A stretch of 64,000 nt of DNA from Glycomyces algeriensis (GTDB taxonomy: Bacteria; Actinomycetota; Actinomycetes; Mycobacteriales; Micromonosporaceae). Below the pieces are notes generated by a model. It made no database searches and was not told where the DNA came from. It was given only the letters and a program-made list of their open reading frames with translations. The stretch's first letter is position 1. Each line of letters starts with the position of its first letter. The position numbers and the translations under genes were made by a program. The stretch is from positions 208,164 to 272,163 of the forward strand of contig NZ_JAPZVR010000003.1 of assembly GCF_027622855.1 (NCBI RefSeq). The letters are read 5' to 3'. Shown one piece after another: positions 32,648 to 45,008 of this stretch.

Positions 32648-33262
32648 ATGCCCACCGGAGTGCCCATGGGCGATGCGCGGCAGCGGCTCTTCGACGCCGC
32701 CGACCGGCTTTTGCTCCAAGGCGGGCCGAGTGCGCTGACCAGCCGCGCCGTCACCGACGAAGCAGGCACCGCGAAAGGCGTGCTGCACCGGCACTTCGCG
32801 GACTTCGACGACTTCCTCGCGGAGTTCGTGCTCGACCGGGCGCACCGCATGGACGAGCGCGCCGCGGCGTTGCGGGAGTCGGCCGGGGGCGGGACCGTCG
32901 TCGACAACCTCACCGAGACCCTGTCGGCCCTGTTCGGGTCGGTCGCGGTCGGGATCGTCGCGCTCGTGACGTTCCGGGACGGCCTGCGCTCGCGACTGCG
33001 GGAGACCTGGCCCGCGGGCGTGCCGGTGCTGACCGACGCGGTCGAGATGATCGCGGATTACCTTGCGGCCGAGCGTGAACTGGGCCGCCTGGCACCCGAT
33101 GCCGTACCCGAAGGGCTTGCCCCGATGCTCGTGGGCACCGCGCACCTGCTGTTCGCCGACCGCACGGGGGCGCCCCCGACCCGGGAGGCCCTGCGGAACG
33201 CGGTCGCGTCGGTCGTGGGCGGTGCCATGGCGGAGCGGCCTCAGGCGAGCGGGAACTCGTAG
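32648..33262 (+). CDS. TetR-family regulator
   Basis: A 204-residue regulator with an N-terminal HTH (RLFDAADRLLLQGGPSALTS, then GTAKGVLHRHFADFDDFL) and an all-helical C-terminal domain with no recognisable ligand signature. Starts at 32615, 32648 and 32666 are in frame; I prefer 32648 (AAGGA upstream), while 32666 has GGAG at eight bases. Its divergent neighbour is a methyltransferase with an operator-like palindrome in its promoter, so autoregulation and control of that gene are likely. Confidence 0.8.
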   Translation: MPTGVPMGDARQRLFDAADRLLLQGGPSALTSRAVTDEAGTAKGVLHRHFADFDDFLAEFVLDRAHRMDERAAALRESAGGGTVVDNLTETLSALFGSVAVGIVALVTFRDGLRSRLRETWPAGVPVLTDAVEMIADYLAAERELGRLAPDAVPEGLAPMLVGTAHLLFADRTGAPPTREALRNAVASVVGGAMAERPQASGNS

Positions 33263-33349
33263 GCGGACACCGCGGCCGGAGCGTGAGCCGCCCTCGGAAA
33301 GCGCCATCAGCGCGGCGTTAGGATGAGGCCCGAACCGCCTGGAGGAAGC

Positions 33350-34327
33350 ATGGAGTACACCCAGCTGGGCCGCGCCGGCGTCAAGGTCTCGAGGATCGTC
33401 CTCGGCACCATGAACTTCGGCCCCGCCACCGACGAGGACGAAGCGCACCGGATCATGGACCGGGCGCTCGAGCTCGGCGTCAACTTCTTCGACACCGCGA
33501 ACGTCTACGGCCACAAGCCGAACCAGGGCTGGACCGAGGAGATCATCGGCCGCTGGCTCGCCGCCCGCCCCGAGGCCCGCGACCGGATCGTGCTGGCCAC
33601 CAAGGTCTACGGCGAGATGCTCAAGGACGACCCGAACGCCCGCGGGCTCTCGGCGTACCACATCCGCGCCCAGATCGAGGCCTCCCTGCGGCGCCTCCAG
33701 ACCGACCGGATCGACCTGTACCAGTTCCACCACATCGACCGCACGGTCCAGTGGGAGGAGATCTGGCAGGCGATCGACGTCCTGGTCGCCCAGGGCAAGG
33801 TCGTCTACACCGGCTCGTCGAACTTCGCGGGCTGGACGATCGCGCAGGCCAACGAGCAGGCGGCGAAGCGCGGCGGGCTCGGACTGGTCTCGGAGCAGTC
33901 CATCTACAGCCTCGTCAACCGCCACATCGAGCTCGAGGTGATCCCGGCGGCCCAGCACTACGGCCTCGGCGTCATCCCCTGGTCGCCGCTCGCGGGCGGA
34001 CTCCTCGGCGGCGTTCTCGGCAAGGCCGCCGAATCCGGCCGCCGGGCGGGCCCGCACATGGCCGCCGCGATCGAGAAGCACCGCTCGGAACTCGAGCAGT
34101 ACGAGGCCCTCGCCGCGTCGAAGGGCATCGCCCCGGCGATCCTCGGCCTGGCCTGGATCCTGCACCAGCCGGGGGTGACCGGCCCGATCATCGGCCCGCG
34201 CACCCTCTCGCAGCTCGAGGACGCCGTCGCGGCCCTCGAAGTCGAACTGAGCGAGACCGAACTGAAGACCCTGGACGAACTGTTCCCCGGCCCCGGCGGC
34301 GCGGCCCCCGAGGCCTACGCCTGGTAG
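33350..34327 (+). CDS. Aldo/keto reductase
   Basis: A 325-residue NADPH-dependent barrel enzyme of the YghZ/AKR-type. The catalytic tetrad is visible: Asp and Tyr in FFDTANVYG, Lys in LATKVYG and His in YQFHHID. SSNFAGWTIAQA and SPLAGGLLGG are further family marks. It would reduce aldehydes or ketones in the cytoplasm. ATG at 33350 is preceded by GGAGGA. It is monocistronic and followed by a long perfect hairpin. Physiological substrate unknown. Confidence 0.88.
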   Translation: MEYTQLGRAGVKVSRIVLGTMNFGPATDEDEAHRIMDRALELGVNFFDTANVYGHKPNQGWTEEIIGRWLAARPEARDRIVLATKVYGEMLKDDPNARGLSAYHIRAQIEASLRRLQTDRIDLYQFHHIDRTVQWEEIWQAIDVLVAQGKVVYTGSSNFAGWTIAQANEQAAKRGGLGLVSEQSIYSLVNRHIELEVIPAAQHYGLGVIPWSPLAGGLLGGVLGKAAESGRRAGPHMAAAIEKHRSELEQYEALAASKGIAPAILGLAWILHQPGVTGPIIGPRTLSQLEDAVAALEVELSETELKTLDELFPGPGGAAPEAYAW

Positions 34328-34344
34328 TCACTGCAGAGCGCAAG

Positions 34345-34376
34345 GTGCACCCCGGGGCCGCGGCCCCGGGGTGCAC
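34345..34376 (+). terminator. 32-bp perfect palindrome, terminator of the aldo/keto reductase gene
   Basis: The half-site GTGCACCCCGGGGCCG is repeated in exact inversion with no spacer. As RNA it gives a very stable hairpin 17 bases after the stop codon. The minisatellite starts five bases later. Confidence 0.85.
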
Positions 34377-34380
34377 TGCG

Positions 34381-34533
34381 TTCAGACGGTCAAAGGTTCA
34401 GACGTTCAATGGCTCGGTCGTTCAAGTGGCTCAGTTCTTCAAAAGCTCAGTCGTGTAGTGGCTCAGTCGTTCAATGGCTCAGTCGTTTAGTAGCTCAGTC
34501 GTTCAATGGCTCAGTCGTCTAGTGGCTCAGTCG
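34381..34533. repeat. 16-bp minisatellite
   Basis: About nine imperfect copies of a 16-base unit, consensus TCAGTCGTTCAATGGC, run head to tail; two early copies have an extra base. The region is far less GC-rich than its surroundings. The last, incomplete copy supplies the stop codon of the Imm51-like gene (TCA at 34527), so the array seems to have grown from the 3' end of that gene. It has no open frame on either strand. Confidence 0.85.
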
Positions 34534-34889
34534 AAGAGGTCGTGCTCGGCGGCGACGGCCAGCGCCTCGACCAGTTGCACCGGGCGCTCGATCAGTGATT
34601 CGAGGGTGGTCGCGACCTCGCCGAGGGCCTCGCGGTCGGTGCCGTAGGCGCAGAACATGCCCGCCTCGCAGTCGAACGAGAAGCGCTCCAGGAGCGAGGC
34701 GCGTTCGAGCAGCGCGGCGTGCACCGCCGACTGCCAGTCGTACCCGGAGCCCTCGAGGCCGTGGGCGGTGAACACTTCCCGCAGGTGGGTGTCGGCCGGA
34801 CCGCCGGGGCTGTAGATCACCGAGTCGCTGGTCTCGCCCTCGACGAACGTGACGTTGGGGAAGCGCGTGAATTCGGATGGTTCTGACAT
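34527..34889 (-). CDS. Imm51-like immunity protein
   Basis: A 120-residue soluble protein. GLEGSGYDWQSAVHAALLER followed by FDCEAGMFCAYGTD resembles the Imm51 family of polymorphic-toxin immunity proteins. No toxin gene is visible nearby, so it would be an orphan. ATG at 34889 has no ribosome binding site but TACCCT ends seven bases upstream, consistent with a leaderless mRNA. Its stop codon lies in the first minisatellite unit as read from this gene. The family call is from memory of the motif and is moderate. Confidence 0.6.
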   Translation of the reverse strand: MSEPSEFTRFPNVTFVEGETSDSVIYSPGGPADTHLREVFTAHGLEGSGYDWQSAVHAALLERASLLERFSFDCEAGMFCAYGTDREALGEVATTLESLIERPVQLVEALAVAAEHDLFD

Positions 34890-34940
34890 GCCCGTGAGGG
34901 TACTGGGAGCCACCGACAGCGCCGCCCGAGCGTCGGTCGG

Positions 34941-36500
34941 TCAGCGCCCGGCGGGCGGGGGCCCGCCGCGCTCGCTCTCGGCCAGGGCGACGATCCGCCG
35001 GGCCATGCCGGAGAAGACCAGGCCGTGGAACGGCAGCACCGCGAGCCAGTAGAGGCGTCCGGAGAGGCCGCGCGGGAAGTACACGGCCCGCTGGCGGTAC
35101 CGGGTGCGGGCGTTCGCTTCGCAGGAGAGGTCGAGCCAGGCCAGGCCGGGCAGGCGCATCTCGGCCCGCAGGCGCAGCAGCCGGCCGGGGTCGCACACTT
35201 CCACCCGCCAGAAGTCGATCGCGTCGCCGACCCGCGGCTCCGAGCGGCTGCGGCGCCCGCGTCTGAGGCCGACGCCGCCGAACGCGCGGTCGGCCCAGCC
35301 GCGGAGCGACCACAGGACCGGCGTCGAGTACCAGCCGTTCTCGCCGCCGATGCCCGCGATGACCCGCCACAGGGCTTCGGGGCTCGCGGTCGTCTCGATG
35401 GTGCGCGCATCCGTGTAGACGACCCGCCCGGCCCATTCGGGGTCGCTGGGCAGCGGGTCGCTCGGCGCCTGCGCCACGGTGGCATCGGCCCAGCTCGTCT
35501 CGACCCGGTCGAGCTCGATTCTGCTGAGCGCGAGCCGCAGCGCCTCGTCGTACGGGGTGAGGCCGCCGGGCGGCGGCGGGATGAACGCGTCGACGCGGTG
35601 GTCGTGCATCACGCAGTCGTGCTGGAGGGACTCGACGAGCGGGCGCGCGAGGCTGCTCGGCACCGGGGTCACGAGGCCGACCCAGTGCGACGCGAGGCGC
35701 GGGGTGAGCACCGGCAGGGCCCAGATCCGGCGGCGCGGCAGACCGGCGATGCGGGCGTAGCGGTTCATCATCTCGTCGTAGCGCAGCACGTCGGGTCCGC
35801 CGATGTCGAAGGCGCCGGTGACGTCCTCGTCGAGTTGCAGTGCGCGCAGCAGGTAGTGAAGGACGTCGCGAATGGCTATGGGCTGGATGCGGTTGCGGAC
35901 CCAGCGGGGTGCGGTCATGACCGGCAGCACCTCGGTGAGGTGCCGGATCATCTCGAACGACGCCGACCCCGATCCGATGACGACTCCCGCCTGGAAGACC
36001 ACTGCGGGCACACCGGACCGCTCGAGGATCTCGCCCACTTCGCGGCGCGACGCCAGGTGGGCGGAGAGGGCGCCCGATCGCGGGGAGAGGCCGCCGAGGT
36101 AGACCAGGCGCCGTACGCCGGCGGCCTTGGCGGTGCGGGCGACGTTGCGGGCGATCGCGCGGTCGAGGCGCTGGAAGTCGCTGTGGCCGGTCATCGAGTG
36201 GACCAGGTGGTACACGTACTGGACGCCGTCCATCGCCCGGCGCATCGCCTCCGGGTCGGCGGCGTCGCCCTGCACCACCTCGACGGTGTCCGTCCTCGCG
36301 AAGCCGCGTGCCCGTTCCGGGCTCCTGGTGAGCACGCGCACCCGGTACCCGGCGTTCAGGAGCCGCGGCAGCAGGCGCCCGCCGATGTACCCGGTGGCGC
36401 CGAGGAGCAGCACGAGCGGGGCGGGGGCCCGGTCCGGCGACCGGCGATAGAGCGGCTCGGCGCCGCTCGGCGCCGTCACGTCCGATCGCGAATCGCCCAT
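34941..36500 (-). CDS. NAD(P)-binding SDR fused to DUF2867
   Basis: A 519-residue two-domain protein. Residues about 28-300 form an atypical SDR with VLLLGATGYIGGRLLPRLL (GxxGxxG) and VQYVYHLVHSM. Residues about 365-505 match DUF2867 (VYTDARTIETTASPEALWRV, VGDAIDFWRVE, GLSGRLYWLAVLPFHGLVF), a START-like fold. The function of this fusion is not established. ATG at 36500 has AGAGGG upstream. It is divergent from the kinase-like gene. Length and domain order are as usual for the family. Confidence 0.8.
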   Translation of the reverse strand: MGDSRSDVTAPSGAEPLYRRSPDRAPAPLVLLLGATGYIGGRLLPRLLNAGYRVRVLTRSPERARGFARTDTVEVVQGDAADPEAMRRAMDGVQYVYHLVHSMTGHSDFQRLDRAIARNVARTAKAAGVRRLVYLGGLSPRSGALSAHLASRREVGEILERSGVPAVVFQAGVVIGSGSASFEMIRHLTEVLPVMTAPRWVRNRIQPIAIRDVLHYLLRALQLDEDVTGAFDIGGPDVLRYDEMMNRYARIAGLPRRRIWALPVLTPRLASHWVGLVTPVPSSLARPLVESLQHDCVMHDHRVDAFIPPPPGGLTPYDEALRLALSRIELDRVETSWADATVAQAPSDPLPSDPEWAGRVVYTDARTIETTASPEALWRVIAGIGGENGWYSTPVLWSLRGWADRAFGGVGLRRGRRSRSEPRVGDAIDFWRVEVCDPGRLLRLRAEMRLPGLAWLDLSCEANARTRYRQRAVYFPRGLSGRLYWLAVLPFHGLVFSGMARRIVALAESERGGPPPAGR

Positions 36501-36692
36501 GCCCGCCCTCTGCCTTCGCCCTGCTGAAGTCCCGCTCCGGTCACGTTCCCGCTCAAGCCTCGCATGTCAGCGACGCACCGGCCTCTGAAACGCCGCCGGA
36601 CCGCGGAGCCGTGACGCATGAATGACGGATCTGTGCCCGCGTGCGTAGCCTCGTTGCAAGATTCGGCTCCGTCCACCCCTCGGAGGTTCTTT

Positions 36693-38981
36693 GTGCCCAA
36701 GCCGACCGAACTCCTCACCGCCGCCCTCTCCGCCCTCGCCACCGAAACCGAAGCCGATGACGCGCTGGCCGCGATCGACGGCTGGAAGCCCGTCGACTGG
36801 CGGAGGGCGCTCCTGGACCTGCCGCTCGACGAACGCGGCTACTACGAGCGGTTCGAAGTGGACCACCGCGCGGCGATAGCCCGACTGTGGGACTGGTGGG
36901 GCAAGGCGCGCGAGGACGACCCGCGGTTGCGCCCGGAGACTGTGGGCTGCTTCGGCTTCTACCTGCTCATGGTGGTCGCGATCCACTGCTCCGAGCGGGC
37001 GCGGTTCCACGGCGACTCGGACGTGGTCGTCGACGTCGGCGGCCGGCCGGTCCCCGCGGCGGCGATCTCGGCCGAGCTCGTCGAGGACGACTGGGTGCGG
37101 CGCGCGATCGAGCAGCTCTACGACCCGAAATTCGGCCGTGCGCGCAGCGGCGACGGCTCCGAGGCCAAGCAGGCCCGCAAGGGCTGGCAGAAGATCGATT
37201 TCGGCTCGCTCCGGTTCCACCGGCACGGCACGACCTCGATCATCCTGCGCGGGAGGAGTGCGCGGCCCGAGGACAGCCCGAGCCTCGAGATCGCGTTCAA
37301 GTGCCTCATCTACCCGTACCAGCGGCAGGCACCGATCGCCATGGCCACCAGGTCCTACGCGAGCGATTACAGTGCCTTCACCGCCGACGACTCGCCGATG
37401 GCCGGCGTGTGGGCCAGCCATGAGAGCTGGATCCTGATGTCGTTCCTCCCCGGGCAGACGCTGGCCGAGCGCCTCCGGTCCCGCCCGAAGGTCCCGCCCT
37501 CGGCCCGCAAGGTCACCATCAGGCAGATCGACATCGAAGAGCTCGACCGGCTCGGCGGCGCGCTCCTGTACGCCCTGTCCGAAATGGAGAAGCTGGGCTG
37601 CCGCCACCAGGACCTGGCGCCGTCGAACATCATCGTCCAGGACCGCGGCGACCGCGTCCAGATCCGCTTCATCGACCTGGGCGTGAACCACCTCTACACC
37701 AGGACGCTGCCCGGGGAGCCGCTCGGCGAGGCGAAGTACGCGGCGCCCGAGGTGCGCCGCGTCGGCCGGGGCAACGGCGAAGCGGACCTGTACTCGCTGG
37801 GCCGGCTGCTGCTGGCGATCAGCGGCGCCGAGCTCCAGCCCGACGGCAGCCTGCCCAACCACACCTACGTGCTCTCGATCGGCATGGCGCGCCTGATCGA
37901 GGACCTGGTGGACGCCCGTCCCGGCTACCGCCTCCTGGTCACCCCGATCGACCCCGGCCGCAGCCGCCTCGACCAGGTCTCAGAGGTCTTCCGCCGGGAG
38001 ATGGAACTCATCCGGGAGTCGGCGCGCCTCGCGCCGGAGGGCGCGCTCGAGAAGCTCCGCAGCCACTCCCCCGGCGCCGGGACGGTGTCGCGCCAGGGCC
38101 GCATCATGCGGGTGCGCAAGCGCCAGTCCGGCGACTCCCCGCATCTGCGCCAGGCCCAGCGCCTCCAGCGGTGGGCCTGGGTGGCCGCGGTCCTGGTGTG
38201 GGCGACCGCGGCGCTCGTCGTGACCTGGTGGGCCGAGGACCTGGGCATCAGCTGGCAGGCGAAGTGGATCGAGATGGTCAACAACGTGCTCGCCAAGGCC
38301 GGGACGGACGTCAAGCCGTTCACGGCGATGCGCCTGCACGGCTACGACATGCCGGACCCGATGGGGAACCTCCCCGCGCGGATCGTCGGCGCCTCGTTCG
38401 CGCTGGTGAACGCCCGGCTGTACTTGAACCTCTTCGCGGAGCTCTCACCGCTCTCGCAGCTGCCGAGGGCCGGCCGGCAGCGGCTCCTGACGATCGCGAC
38501 CGAGGTCGGCCTGCGGTCCATGGCGGTGCTGCCGTCGTTGAGCGTCATCGTGCCGACGCTGTTCCAAGGGGACTGGTGGACGATCTCCACGCAGCTGTCG
38601 CTGATCTGGACGGCGGTCGTGTTCAGCGTCTTCATCGCGTTCGAACGGGACACGCACCGCAGAGCCAGGGCCGAAGGGCTCTCGACGGTGCCGGAGCTCG
38701 AGTTCCCCCCGGGGCGGCTGGCGCGGTGGCGGCCGACGCTGATCCTCTACTGCGTCGGGGCGCTCGGCATGGGGACGCTGATCATGCTCGGCCTGGTGCA
38801 GGACGTCCTCGTCTACGCGTGCTTCGTGACCGCGATCAACCTGTCGATCTACTACTTCAAGAGCGCCGGCTCCGACGCGCCCCGCGTGCGCACCGAGCTC
38901 TCCCGCGCCTTTCTGGCGGCCGAACGCCTCGACCACCTGAAGGCCCGACGCGCCTCCGAAGAAGCGGCGGCGAAGTCCTGA
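36693..38981 (+). CDS. Protein-kinase-fold protein with C-terminal membrane domain
   Basis: A 762-residue protein. The N-terminal 180 residues are unassigned. Residues about 195-430 show a kinase core: a possible Lys in EIAFKCL, the catalytic loop CRHQDLAPSN near 304 (HxDxxxxN) and FIDLG near 327 in place of DFG. A glycine-rich loop is not evident. Residues about 490-730 have five or six hydrophobic helices. I chose GTG at 36693 because GGAGG lies six bases before it; the ATG at 36618 would add a Ser/Pro-rich stretch. Substrate and signal unknown. It may be a divergent Ser/Thr kinase or a pseudokinase sensor. Confidence 0.7.
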   Translation: MPKPTELLTAALSALATETEADDALAAIDGWKPVDWRRALLDLPLDERGYYERFEVDHRAAIARLWDWWGKAREDDPRLRPETVGCFGFYLLMVVAIHCSERARFHGDSDVVVDVGGRPVPAAAISAELVEDDWVRRAIEQLYDPKFGRARSGDGSEAKQARKGWQKIDFGSLRFHRHGTTSIILRGRSARPEDSPSLEIAFKCLIYPYQRQAPIAMATRSYASDYSAFTADDSPMAGVWASHESWILMSFLPGQTLAERLRSRPKVPPSARKVTIRQIDIEELDRLGGALLYALSEMEKLGCRHQDLAPSNIIVQDRGDRVQIRFIDLGVNHLYTRTLPGEPLGEAKYAAPEVRRVGRGNGEADLYSLGRLLLAISGAELQPDGSLPNHTYVLSIGMARLIEDLVDARPGYRLLVTPIDPGRSRLDQVSEVFRREMELIRESARLAPEGALEKLRSHSPGAGTVSRQGRIMRVRKRQSGDSPHLRQAQRLQRWAWVAAVLVWATAALVVTWWAEDLGISWQAKWIEMVNNVLAKAGTDVKPFTAMRLHGYDMPDPMGNLPARIVGASFALVNARLYLNLFAELSPLSQLPRAGRQRLLTIATEVGLRSMAVLPSLSVIVPTLFQGDWWTISTQLSLIWTAVVFSVFIAFERDTHRRARAEGLSTVPELEFPPGRLARWRPTLILYCVGALGMGTLIMLGLVQDVLVYACFVTAINLSIYYFKSAGSDAPRVRTELSRAFLAAERLDHLKARRASEEAAAKS

Positions 38982-38989
38982 TCGAACGG

Positions 38990-39024
38990 CGGTGTGCCGC
39001 CGGGCGCTGCCCGGCGGCACACCG
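38990..39024. terminator. Bidirectional hairpin between kinase and pullulanase genes
   Basis: The arms CGGTGTGCCGCCGGGC and GCCCGGCGGCACACCG form a perfect 16-bp stem around the loop GCT, between the stops of two converging genes. Confidence 0.85.
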
Positions 39025-39031
39025 TCATGCC

Positions 39032-44674
<5,643 letters not shown>

Positions 44675-44754
44675 TGCGCTTCTTCCTCCGGGGTTGAACG
44701 GGGGTACGGGGCGCGGCGTGTCCGGTGGCGGGACGCGCACCCCGTGTGCGCAAG

Positions 44755-44783
44755 AACATACCACTGATGAAATTTCCTTACAA
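44755..44783 (-). promoter_or_regulatory. Promoter of the amylopullulanase gene
   Basis: On the minus strand TTGTAA (44778-44783) and TATGTT (44755-44760) are separated by exactly 17 bases, about 80 bases upstream of the start codon. The whole 44675-45008 gap is the divergent control region of the two starch genes and holds no other gene. Confidence 0.6.
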
Positions 44784-44926
44784 CATCTTGGCAATTCATT
44801 GCCCGGGTTCGCGGGGCGCGGACCTGGGTCCAACGAGGGAAACCCGGTGTCAGCTTCTCCTGCGCCGCAGTCAAGCGACATCCAGACATGGCTATATGTA
44901 CGGATACTGTGCTATGGTCTGACTGT

Positions 44927-44947
44927 TTCTTGCAAGACCTGCAAGAA
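44927..44947. promoter_or_regulatory. Maltose-type LacI-family operator
   Basis: TTCTTGCA and TGCAAGAA form perfect 8-bp inverted arms around AGACC; with one bulged T the symmetry extends to CTGTT/AACAG. CTTGCAAG-type repeats are known for MalR control of amylase and maltose genes in actinomycetes. The site is 62 bases before the amylase start codon and could also act on the divergent pullulanase gene. Confidence 0.7.
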
Positions 44948-45008
44948 CAGTCTGGGCAACGGCAAGGTGCAACGCGATCAATCACCATGCCCTCGCAGGA
45001 GCTTCAAC

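Noticed and set aside
34345..34376. 32-bp perfect palindrome as an operator or replication element
   Set aside because: It lies 17 bases after a stop codon and is almost all G/C, which fits a transcription terminator better.
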